The translations under genes and the position numbers were made by a program. A stretch of DNA of 64,000 nt, taken from NCBI GenBank assembly GCA_038373865.1, contig JAXGGA010000078.1:1-64000 (forward strand), in the 5' to 3' direction. Under the pieces are notes generated by a model that was not told the DNA's origin, searched no databases, and saw nothing but the letters and a program-made list of their open reading frames with translations. The stretch comes from Uloborus plumipes (lineage: Eukaryota; Arthropoda; Arachnida; Araneae; Uloboridae). Within the stretch, counting starts at the first letter, position 1. Each line of letters opens with the position of its first letter. This document shows, in pieces, positions 32,212 through 43,087 of this stretch.

Positions 32212-33514
32212 CGCACCTTACGCACGAAGAAAGTGCGTATCATCAACATAATGTATTTTTTAGAGAACAAGAAGAAACTCAGTTTTCCCTTTCCGATTTT
32301 CTTCCGAGAAGATTCTTTTGTATAAAAAATCTGAATTGTTTCATATTTTTTGATACATTATGGCAACTGTAAGAAATAGGTTTCTATTTTGAATCTAAAT
32401 TCTCATCGAGCATTAGGTATGCGTGCAATACGTGCCTGCCCCCCTGTCGTGTCATTGAAGCGTTGAAACAAAAACGGTGTTTTGTTCCTTTGTACTAGCT
32501 GAAAGCCAGATAAATTATTTACCGCGATTTGTTGTTCTAGAACCAAGAAAAAAGGTTGCGTCAAAATGGAATTATTTTGTTTCCACTAAGTTCGGCTTTT
32601 TGTTATGAATGGATCGTCGCTTTTTGTTTCCACTTTCCTTTTACGGAGTTACAACTTCCTTCGGAGACATTGCGCCCATTCATACTTTTCTTGAATTTGG
32701 GTTGGGAGACAATAGCCCCGAAACGTGTTTCCTTTCTGATACATTCTTTATCCACGTTTTACGTGAGTGAAACCGTGTTTTTTGACTCGCCGCTTTGTTA
32801 GTTTTTATATATGGATTTTGAAATGCTGAGTCAGATTTGGTTTCCGGCTCAGGAAATAAATAAATCTGGATTTCAACAGAAATAACTCCCGGTTCTTCGA
32901 ACAGAAAATTGTGGTTACGTACACCACTAATAAAAAAAATCGATTGATAGGATTCTTATGTTTTTTGTTAGAAGAGTTTTGTAACAAGCAAAGGTTTATC
33001 GATGCATTTACAAAACTTTAGTGGAGAGTAAAAAACTAAAATGCTACTTTTTTTCATGATTTTAAACGGAATTTTGTCTTTCCTGGATTTGAATTGAAAT
33101 GAAATCTTTTCTGGTTTTTATCGGAAGCTCTATTTTCGGAGTAATTCACTCTAACATGATATTTAAGGGATTACTTACAAAACACTACTTAGAGTTTTTT
33201 TTTTTCTTTTCAATAATTTGAAATGCTTACGTTAATCGCATTGTCGTGAATCTTTTCTTTCGATTTTTTGAAGAATACTTACTTCAAAGGGAAATATTAC
33301 GTATTTCTCATGCACATTTTGAGTTTTCCTATTTTTAAGACTTTTTTTTCTACAAAGTCAGACATACACGTATGATTCACTTTCGGTTCAGCGTCACACC
33401 ATTACACACTATGTTCTTGGCTTTGTGTGAATTACTTTTGCAATCACACGTTCCTATTTTAATCTTGCTTGTTTACGTGTTTACTTTCACCCCTTAAATT
33501 TTTGACATTTCTAT
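32212..33514. other. No gene seen
   Basis: Non-repetitive but AT-leaning sequence. An 81-codon frame at 32556-32801 has no domain I recognise. The stretch at 32400-32800 is of higher complexity than average for this window. Confidence 0.5.
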
Positions 33515-34850
33515 GGCGGAAAGGTGGGATTATGTTTTCTTCTCCGGCTAGAAAAGTTTTAATTAGGATGGACCAGATGATTTTTCACTTCTTCTGGCAT
33601 AATTTTAGCATAGAAAAAGAGATTTTTTCCTAAGTGTGCATTTTAAGGTGGTTTCGAATAGGGATGCACCGATAAGCAAATTGGCCGATTACCGATTACC
33701 GATTAATCGGTTCTTGATAATCGGCCGATTAATCGGCTGAGCCGATTAATGATAAGAATGATTGTGTTAAATACTACAATTTCACAGTCACTGTTTTTGC
33801 TCTCTTATACAATTCCGAGTTTAGAAATAGTAAGTAATTTTTTTATGAGAGAAGATTTTTTTTTTTCCATTTTCCTTTCCACAAAATAATTTCAATATTT
33901 TATCAAATTTCTTAGAACCAATTTTCATATTTTTGTCAATAATATTACATTAACACATTGTTAATTAGAATAATTGTACAAACAAATTTGAAAGAAGGGG
34001 GGAGGGGGTGGTGGGTCCGTGGAAGGAGGTACTTTTAATTTCAAATTTTAATAATCAGTAGCAATTTAGTTCAAGACTTTTATTCTTTGTGAAAATTAGA
34101 GGTTATCTAAAAGCACTGTGCTAAGGAGAAAACTATCGCCACATGAAAATTGTTGCAACATTGTCTATGTGTGTTATTCAAATTAGGAGAATTAATTTAT
34201 TAAAAACTTCATATCAACTGTGAGGATTATTATTACTGCCAATAAAATCGTTCATCATAGTTTCTTAGTGAAGGTATACTTTAAATAATAATATTTAAAA
34301 AAAAATTATCAACCGATTAATCGGCCCAATTTTGCCGATTGTGAATAATCGGCAAAGTGGCCGATTATGGCCGATTAATCGGTGCATCCCTAGTTTCGAA
34401 CAAGTATGGGGAGGTTTTGCAAAAGAAGAAACTACTACGAGGAACAGAACAGTTTTGTGGAAGACAGATTGAATTCTGAGAGATATATTGATTTACTTGG
34501 TGACAATCTTGAACCAAATGGACCGCTAATTACGAGCGGAGACTATTTATTTCAGCAGAATCATGCTTCGGCTCACTCTTCTCATAGTTCAAATTGTGGT
34601 TTGAGACTAATTGTGTAAAACTACTTGACTGGCCGGCCAGAAGCCCTGATCTAAATCCAATTGAAAGTTTGTGGGGTATTCTAGCTCATGAAGTTTACGA
34701 AAATGGCATTCAATATCCAAGTGAGTTAACCTCCATCGAAAAGGCCTGAAGAAAAACTGCCAAAAATAATCTGAAGAAACTGTCAAACTCCATGACAGCA
34801 ATTTATATAAAAGTTGTTGAAAAGAAGGGAGGGGAGAAGATTATTAATTA
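33515..34850 (+). pseudogene. Tc3-like transposase pseudogene, split
   Basis: Before the insert, the plus strand shows AERWDYVFFSG, stop, KSFN, stop, DGPD and then, in another frame, FHFFWHNFSIEKEIFS. This matches the region around the first catalytic Asp (FSDEKKFNLDGPDG in relatives, as I remember it), but the Asp-Glu is gone. After the insert come VWGGFAKEETTTRNRTVLWK, then in a second frame ERYIDLLGDNLEPNG and YLFQQNHASAHSS, where the second Asp is replaced (QQNH for QQDN). In a third frame comes LLDWPARSPDLNPIESLWG with the Glu retained, then further residues and a stop near 34748. It is inactive through frameshifts, stops, loss of two catalytic residues and the hAT insertion. Confidence 0.8.
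33659..34392 (-). mobile_element. hAT-like MITE, copy 2 (734 bp)
   Basis: Starts TAGGGATGCACCGATAAGC and ends GATTAATCGGTGCATCCCTA. A perfect 8-bp duplication, GTTTCGAA, flanks it at 33651-33658 and 34393-34400. It is the reverse complement of copy 1 (17109-17851), with matching GATTAATCGG arms and the same central features. It sits inside the Tc3-like transposase, so it is the younger of the two. Confidence 0.93.
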
Positions 34851-35082
34851 TTAGCAGATTTGAGGATGAAACGATCATTGTCCTTATGATTTTGTCCAAT
34901 ATTTAACTGACATTTCTATTAATTAGGAGAAAGTCTTTCATTTTTTTTTTTCAATGTTATGTATACAACAATGTTTTTAGTATAAAAATGCATTTTATGC
35001 ATAAATTTCATTCGATTTAGTTCAGATATAAGTATTTTCTGCACCATTTCAAATTGTCTTTATAATTTTGACCATCAGTGTA

Positions 35083-35864
35083 AACATGTAAGAAAAAGCG
35101 AAATAAACTTTTCGATTGAAAAATCAATGTAATTAATAAGCTAGTTGTTACTTCCTACTTTTTTTCTTTTGAACTTTCGTCATATAATTCTTGGGTTTTG
35201 ATGTAAAAAAATAATAAAAGGAGACTTTCCCCTCTTCCAAATTATTGTGTGTGGGGGGGGGGGTCTCTGAATCCCCAGAGACAGGGACACTCGTGGATAG
35301 CATGGTTTCTAAGACGTAAGCAACAAGTTCCGAAACCTTCATTTCCCGGGAAAACCAGCCATGTGGTTTTCTTATGTAGCCTTAACCTGTTGAGAACTTG
35401 ACATTTGTTGTGTAATTAAGAATCTTCATTTAGTGTGAGGTGATGTTCTCTGACACTGTGAAAAACATAAGTTCAAGCCTTTTTCAACACGGCTTGAAAT
35501 CCCCTAACAGAAGACAGCATAAATTTCAGCAATTTTTTCCTTTATCTGGCTCTATGTAAATAAACCTTGAACTCCTCTCCCCCGAAACGGCTCCCTTGTA
35601 AACAGAAATCGAGGGGTTGGCAAGTGCGAAGAAAACAAGCCGGCGACGGGTTGCTGCCCTGTCAAGCGCAAAAGTCGTATCTGCATTTTTTAACAGAAGT
35701 GAGTTATCCACATCGGGTGGTTCTTTGTGACGTACTTAACCTAAATACTATATTATAGGGTCATTTGAAAACAGGAAATATTTTTTAAAAAAAAGTCTGA
35801 AAAAGTATCATCTGAATCAAATGTATGGTGGCGCAAAATTTTTTAACAGCAATATCTCAGTTTG
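35083..35864. other. No gene; balanced stretch near 35.56-35.72 kb
   Basis: AT-rich sequence except for 35565-35715, which is GC-richer and open on both strands (61 and 63 codons). The text (AGGGGTTGGCAAGTGCGAAG, then GGTTGCTGCCCTGTCAAGCG) could be part of an interspersed repeat or an exon; I recognise neither. Confidence 0.35.
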
Positions 35865-35872
35865 AGCTCACC

Positions 35873-36474
35873 CAGTGGTCGGAAGTAGCGCGCTACAAGT
35901 AGCGAAACTACTGTAGTAGCTACATTTTTTTGTAGTTTGTAGTGGAGCGCATTACTTTTTAAGAAAAGTAGAGTAGTGAGTAGCGCGATACAAAAAAATT
36001 GTAGTTTGTAGCGATTTCTGAAAACTACTTTTAAATTAAAAAAATAAATAGATAAATGAAGAAAATTAAAAAAAAAAAAAGAGAACGAAGGGAAAAAACA
36101 AGGTTTTTCTTGTAGCGAATATTCGTAAAAATTGTTAAAAAATCTAAAAAGGATAAATTTTAGCAAAAAAAAAAAGGAACAAAAAGGAAAAGTAACAAAT
36201 AAATTCAAAGACAATTCCAATTTTTATTCCATATTCGAATGAGGTAATTTTTTAATCTAAACCACTTTTAGAATTTTTTCGGTCGATCTTCAATCGGTGT
36301 ATTCTTGTTATTTATTTATTTTTTAAAAAGTAGCGAAGTAGTTACTACATTTCAAAAGTAGTGTAGCTCGCTACATTTAAAAAAAAGTAGTTGTAGCTGT
36401 AGTTAACTACATTTATAAGAAAGTAGTTGTAGTTGTAGTTCGCTACGAAAAATATGTAGTTTTTCTAACCACTG
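35873..36474. mobile_element. hAT-like MITE rich in GTAGC (602 bp)
   Basis: Ends CAGTGGTCGGAAG and, inward from the right, CAGTGGTTAGAAA. A perfect 8-bp duplication, AGCTCACC, lies at 35865-35872 and 36475-36482. Subterminal arms are dense in GTAGC/GCTAC and AGTAGTT/AACTAC motifs on both strands. The AT-rich centre explains the 125-codon ORF on the minus strand, which is not a gene. Confidence 0.93.
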
Positions 36475-36482
36475 AGCTCACC

Positions 36483-37957
36483 TGCAAATCCCATTTTTGC
36501 GATTAGCACGGTAGTATGAACCGTAGGGCTCCAGCTGAGTCCAAAATGTTTACATGACGTAACTCTAAATTAGTGAATCAATAAAAATCTGAAAAGGGAT
36601 CATGCACCCTCATATTCATTCAGGGGCAAAACTTAGTCCCGAAAACGTTACACTATTTGCTGCATAGGTGACACGAGATCTTATCCACCATTCAATAATT
36701 TTGCATATAATTTTGTGTTCTTTTTTGTAACATCTAGGATAGAATAGGCGTTAATACATTAGAATAACTATTGAACTCATGAGAATTTCAAACTTTTCAA
36801 AATGGAAAGTGCTCGCTACAGAAACTTGTTGTCCTGCATTCATTACTCTGTATACATTAATCTGCTAATTAAATTCATAAATATGTACCCAAGCTCTAAA
36901 ATCCTTTCAAGAAACAAAGGCGTGGGCGATATTTTCTGCCGTCTTTGTCGTTCTATCAATTCGCCTCACTCACTTCCAGATATTCGTTAATTTTTCAAAA
37001 CTTCTAAACGTAAGTTGAAAAGATGGTTTTTATGACGTTTAAACATTCAGTGCAAGCTTTTGGAGCAACTTCAAAATTACGAGTGAGGATATTTCTGTCA
37101 TTACAGATTTAGCATAAAATCATTAAAACTATTTCAATTTTTGTAAAACATATAGATGGCAGCACCAGTCATTTTTTAGCACGTCCGTCTTTAAAAGTGT
37201 CCAATCGAAACGCTAAATGTGTAGCATATAATTGCGCGTATAGTCTTTCAGTACTTCGCAGTGGCGTACCTAGGGGTTGGCAGGAGAGGCTCTTTGCCAG
37301 AGCTGCATTTCGACCAATTAAAAGAAAAAAAAAAAACAGTTGTTGTGAAAATAAAGTTTTTTTTTTTTAATTGTATTAGGAGAAAAATATTAAAGAAGGG
37401 GGAAAAAAACTAGTTAGAGCATTAGCAAGAGGGGGAAAAAAACGATTTCTCTGTCTCAAAAAGTCTCTCTGTATTTATCATTCGGTAATATTGGAGCTTC
37501 ATTAGGCAAATTGATAATTTTCCTCCTCCAAAAAATTGTAGGCACCCCTGTTCACAGTACGACATATTAAACCCTTAATACCTTCAATAAAATCATTATT
37601 TGAATGTGTCACCTTCATCCAAGCATAAACACCATTAATGCATCGTTGAAAACAATAGCTCACTAAGGTATTCGCGAGTTTCCATGCACCCCCGACTCTC
37701 TCTCTCTCTCTCTCACACACACATACAACATTAACGTCTCGCATACAACATTAACATTTATTGATCTACTGAAGATTGATTGAATACGCTGAAGATTAAT
37801 ATTCATTTCTGTTTACTAGTGCGTAATAATTTTAAGGTTTCTCTACCTTTACACGTGCTGCGTCGTCTACAAATCTAGATTTGATCATTAAAATTCGAGA
37901 ATGGTAGCATGGTCAAAAAGAGCATTTGCGTATTAAAACATTCAATAATCTAGAAAC
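36483..37957. other. No gene; repeat fragments
   Basis: AGATGGCAGCACCAG near 37154 belongs to the dispersed repeat of 3.4 and 7.26 kb. CAGTGGCGTACCTAGGGG at 37259 looks like one terminus of a hAT-type element, with no partner found. A (CT)n(CA)n microsatellite lies at about 37695-37723. No gene seen. Confidence 0.45.
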
Positions 37958-37959
37958 TA

Positions 37960-38564
37960 CAGTATAACCTCGATTTAACGATTGCCTAGGGACTGTGAAA
38001 TATTATCGTTAAGTCGAGGATATCGTTAAATCGGGAAAGCAAAAATATAAGTTAAACGGTTTAAAATATTAATAATTAAGTGAATGCTTACACAAGTTCT
38101 TTTGCTTCTTTAAGAAAACCATGCATTAATATTATTTTAAAAAGTATTTCATTGATGTTTGTGTTGTTTTCTCGGATTTAGAAAAACGGTTTCACTTTTT
38201 TCGACTTCGTTTTTTTGATTGATCACTCTCCTCTTAAGGAGTAAAAAAATTTTGTTTGGAATGCTAGAAGTTTGGAAGTTACTGAGGGATGAATCTTCTT
38301 ACTATCAAGACACACTAGTAAAATAGTTTTTAGCGCTTTTGCTAGTAAAATAGTTATAGAATTTTTTTAAACAATAGATACTACTATATTTTTGATGAGA
38401 GATAATTTGGCCATGCCCAATATCATCGTTAAATCGAGGAAAGCTATCGCTAAATTGATGAAGTTTTAATATTAAATTTAAGGCATACGAATCGGGACCA
38501 GTGAAATGTATCGTTAAATTGAGGAAATCGTTAAATCGGGTATCGTTAAATCGAAGTTATACTG
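37960..38564. mobile_element. Tigger/pogo-like MITE, 605 bp
   Basis: Ends CAGTATAACCTCGATTTAAC and, inward from the right, CAGTATAACTTCGATTTAAC, bordered by TA at 37958-37959 and 38565-38566. Further ATCGTTAAATCG phrases repeat inward from both ends, with a GGGACYRGTGAAAT-like phrase. The centre is AT-rich with no ORF, as in Tigger/pogo miniatures. Confidence 0.9.
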
Positions 38565-38566
38565 TA

Positions 38567-40226
38567 TCTAGATTTAGCTTCAAAATTCAAGCAGCGTGAG
38601 AGAGAATGAGGTAGCAATATATGGATAATTAAATGAAAAGAATTGGGGGAAAAAACTATTTTGGCCTTGCTACAGATGTCTACAGTACATTTTCTTAGCT
38701 TGCTTATTTATCATAAGTTTTTTTTTTGCTTTTCAGATTGGAAATCTAATTTTTTTCCCTGAAGGGGTACTTGCTTAGGCAGTAGTTGAAATTTTGCTCA
38801 TCAATTAAAAAAATTTTCTTGCAGGGATTTTCTAAACTTTTGTTTCCTGATTTAAAATGATGGTAAGACAGATTAATTCCGATTTTTATAAATAAATATT
38901 GCTGATTTGGTCGTTTAAAAGTAATTTTACTTGTACTCAATCTTTAAAGTACAAGCTTCTTCTTTCCCTTGCTTACATTTTGGACTGCCTAATAACACAC
39001 ACCAGTGGCGTACGCAGACAAATCATTTCAGGGGGGGGGGGCTGAGTCAAGACTTCTTGAGAGGGGGGAGGGGGGAGCAAATTACGAAATGTAGCTAAGA
39101 AAAGTAAATGCCTTGAATTCCTGCTTTAATGCCTATTATGTCGACGAAAATACATCATTTAAAAATTTTTTTTCCCCTAAAACTATTGTAAAGAAAGGGT
39201 TTTGATGGACACAGAGAATGATAAAAAAATTTTTCATTAAAATAGGTGTTGCTAAAACGCTTGTTTACAATATTTTGCCAAATTTAAGCTCTAGTATTAT
39301 TCAACTTCGCAGAGATGGCCTATGACTCCTCCTTTTTTCAGGATTGTCCATTTTTAGGAAGGGGTGATACGCAGATGAAAATTGCGGAATGGGATTCACA
39401 ATTGCGGCATTGGTTATAAAGCTTGAATACGTCATCTTGCTTACCTTTAATTGGTCTCCCAATTTGAGAAATTAGCCAAAGAGGAACCTATTTTAATTTT
39501 TGCACAGTCGAGAAAGATTTCTCATTGGATATAAGAAAGTAGGTGGGTCTTGGTTTTATATTTTTCCGCGGCCATTGGCCATTGACTGCAGCGTCTCCAA
39601 CTGTTCATTTAAATTTAAAAACGAAATGGTAACATAAGGGTTGCAATGAAGAAAGCAAAGACTTGTTTTCACTTCCTCACCAAATGCAGGTGTGGCTCGA
39701 AGAATTATTTAATATTTCATAAAACTTATCACTTCGCCAAAATGTCGTTAAACTTGCAAATATGGCACACTGGAGTTTATTCCTTGTCTACCTATTTTAA
39801 GGAATAGACTCGTTTTCTCATTTGATTGACACCGGCCATCTCGTCGCGGTTGAATAATAATGTTAATTTTGCAGTTTATTTTACTATTGTTCCCAATACT
39901 GGGTTTCAATTCAATTTTTTGAAATTTATTTAACAGAATTAGGTGACTGAAAAACATTAATCGGCATTTCTGAAACATAGATTTGCAATAAGAATGAACA
40001 AAATGGAATAATAGGATAATCATAAACATGACTTACAATAAAATAGTCATGTCAAAATATAAAAAAACTCTTTCTTTTAATTTTGTCCTATATTTAATTA
40101 TCTGTTCTGAAAGCTTTTCTCATTTGGGGTTTCAAAAAGAAAAGGAAATTTAGAAAAAATACTTAGCTTACATTTTTAAAATTCGTTTTGAACATTTCGG
40201 AGGGGGCTGCAGCCCTATCAGCAGTG
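38567..40226. other. No gene seen
   Basis: Contains another CAGTGGCGTACGC terminus-like phrase at 39003, a G-homopolymer stretch near 39031 and AT-rich sequence. It is possible, but not demonstrable, that 39003 and the hairpin at 40227 mark the ends of one non-autonomous hAT-type element. Confidence 0.4.
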
Positions 40227-40263
40227 TGTATCAGTGGCGTACCCTGAGTACGCCACTGATACA
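40227..40263. repeat. 16-bp perfect hairpin with CAGTGGCGTAC
   Basis: The stem TGTATCAGTGGCGTAC pairs with GTACGCCACTGATACA across a 5-base loop. CAGTGGCGTAC also occurs singly at 37259 and 39003, so this looks like two transposon termini brought head to head. Confidence 0.85.
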
Positions 40264-43087
40264 TACTGTAGTGGGAACTAGAATCCATTGTGCAATGTTC
40301 ACCACCAGCGAAAAATATGATGAAATTACCCATATTATTGATATTTTGCTGAGTTTTAAAACTAATTTTTATGGACATCGAAGATCTAAGAGGAAAAGTC
40401 ACATTTACATGAAGAAAATAAGTCTGTCGTTAGATTATAAACGGCAATTGAACGATGTCCTATGTAACAAAAGTTAATGCGAACATACAACCTTAACGGA
40501 AAATTACCTGTTGATTCTTATGAGAAATTAGCAACATTGAAAAGTTTCGTTACTAAAAAAAAAAAAATCAGTGTCTATAGTGACTATAAGCTAACCGCCG
40601 ACGCGCCGACATAGGCAAATAGACAATGTTTCTCCCTTTTTCTGTAATAGGAAATTGTCATTTGTTTTGAATTGAGTAGGGTTACCTTTGTAGTTTCCTG
40701 TTATCCGAAAACGAGGGGAACATGGTTAATATCGGAGATAAACTTAGCAGAGGAGCACTATAAAATATCTTGAATTTAAATTATCCTAATATAGAGAGGA
40801 ATGTGACTAGAACCTTTCAAATTGTCTTTTTTTTTTTTTTTTAACTTTGTAAAATAGTAAGACGCACTATTAAGAAATGGTGTGATTTTTAAAACTTTTG
40901 CTTTAGTTCTCCCTTCTCCGTAGCAGTAACTTGATTAGAAGGCCCTTCGTACAGTGAAACGGGAAATATTTTTTTCACATGAAAATTGTAACCAATAGAA
41001 AATTCTTTTGGACAAAAAGCAGAGGAGTGAACAACGATGGTGTTACGTGCGATGGAAAGTCCTCAGGGGAAGAGGAATCTCTACCACTGCTGGGTCTCAA
41101 CGATGGGGGGGTCTTAATACACCTGCGGTGGTAGGTTCGGTTCCCACCCATGTTTTCCTGTAAATCTGTATTAATAAAATCCATATTATAACATTCCATA
41201 TTACAATATCTTGGCTCACTCAATATTTACAGCACCGTCAGAAACAAAACCTTATGAAATTTATAGCAAAAATTGCTGGCAGCCACGGTGTCACGAACTT
41301 TAACTGCAAAATGCATGAGATTCATTTTAATGTGAAAACATTTCATTTGTTAAGTGCTTTTGCTATTTTCTTCTCTATAATAAAAATACAAAGTGCACTT
41401 CTTAGTTTATGAATTGTAGTTATGAACTTGTTGCGTACGTTTTTTACTATATATTCAACCGTTATAATACTATGTATTCCATATATTTTAATAGCTAATA
41501 TATTCCGCGAAAATTCAGAATTTTCTGCGAGTAACGGTTGCATTTATATAACAAGACATCCAGTATTTATGCAGCTTTCGTGACTGTGATAAAATTTGAG
41601 ACTTGTAAGTGAAAAATTAAGATACACCTTTAACTGTGTGGTAAAAAAGTATTTTGTAAATTTTCCAAATGCTAAAAATCTTTTTAAAGTTTACATGAGT
41701 TTTTAATTAAAAAAAATTGGATTTTATTTAATTTGAAGGATTTTTTAATATTCATGTTTCTTTCTGTTTTCTTTTTCGCTTATTTGGAACACTTGTTTTT
41801 AAATGCATGCTTTCTCATGTCTTTTCGCTAGTAAAAATACAAAGTTCACAATGCTTTTTTACAAATATTTTTTTACATTGTTTTCACAATGAATTTCAGT
41901 AAGTAATTATTTAACAGATGTATTTATTCAATTATATTTCCAGTAATTTGAAAAGAAAAAATCTGGTTGTTTAATTTCTAAAACAAATAACATGAGATGC
42001 TTTTCTACAAAATTTGTATCATATTTAATGCGACGGCCTTTTTATGCTTATTTTGAACTGTCGTTTTGAAAGTCAGTTTTCTTATGTTTCATCTCCAACA
42101 AAAATACAAAATACAGAAGGATTATATGTGGTTAACATGAATCATTTATTTCTGTCATGAAGGAGAAAAATGACGTTTCAAAAGCGGATGAATGTAGATT
42201 ATTTCCATGTAATTAAATATCGATTCGCTTAAGTATGGTAATTCATGGTGATTAGTAAGAAAGACGTAGATTTTAAAGAAACTCCCATTGCTACACACTG
42301 TTACAAATTAAATATTTGCTGGAAGTAATTGCTGTTTAATGTTTATGAAACAAATGTGACTTGCTTTAATTTAGCGGTTAGAAAAATCTTTATAATCGAC
42401 ATAAATATTAATAACTGCACGTATTGAAATAATACAAAATTAATGACGTAATTATTTGTGCTTTTGTTAATACTTGGCTCTATTTATTCAAACAAAAAAA
42501 GATAAGAAGAATGAACATTTGTGGTCAGTAGTATGTAAAATAAAATGACTACTAAGCTTAAAGTCTGTGTTTGCTATCAGTCTGTTCTCCAAAAGTTGTA
42601 GAAATATTTTTATAATAACAATTATTTTCTGTATGTGGGAATTAGTTATGAGATGAATATAGAAATAAAACAGTATAAATACAAAATAGAAAGCAGTGAT
42701 AAAACCTTTTACGTTTGTGTAGCAAAAACAATTAATGCGAAAACTGTAGTTTATGACATACATTACAAATAATGATGCATAAACGTGTTTTTTTTTTTTT
42801 TCTTGCTCCCAACGTTGTTTTTTCTCATTAAAAAGGAGTTGGTTTTAAACTATGTTATCAGCTTTAGATGGCTTTTTTTCATAAAGGAACTTGAAATGTT
42901 TGGTGGGGGGGGGGACATAATTGAAATATGGCCGCAGAATATGATATTGTACCTTTTATTTTAAAATTACAGACAAAAATATAAATTTCTGACAGTAAAG
43001 CATTAAGCTATCCTCAAAAGATTCAACTCAAAATTGATAGCTTTTACTTCAAACGTGTAGTTGGAATTATCTCAACGATGGGATATA
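40264..43087. other. No gene; possible SINE trace at 41.04-41.16 kb
   Basis: AT-rich. Around 41091-41155 the plus strand reads TGGGTCTCAACGATGGGG and, later, GGTAGGTTCGGTTCCCACC, which resemble degraded A and B boxes of a tRNA-derived SINE; this is weak. A poly(T) tract lies near 42789. Nothing else is supported. Confidence 0.35.

Larger units (their letters stand above)
33515..35080 (+). mobile_element. Tc3-like element interrupted by hAT MITE
   Basis: Transposase remnants on both sides of the hAT insert, then a Tc1-type right terminus that, reading inward from 35080, is CACTGATGGTCAAAATTATA, followed by TA at 35081-35082. No left terminus is found, so the left boundary is set at the first recognisable transposase codons. 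Confidence 0.7.

Noticed and set aside
32556..32801. 81-codon ORF as a gene
   Set aside because: No domain or signal I can support; codons look unconstrained.
35843..36220. 125-codon ORF on the minus strand
   Set aside because: It lies across the boundary and AT-rich centre of a hAT MITE and is Phe/Leu-rich by composition only.
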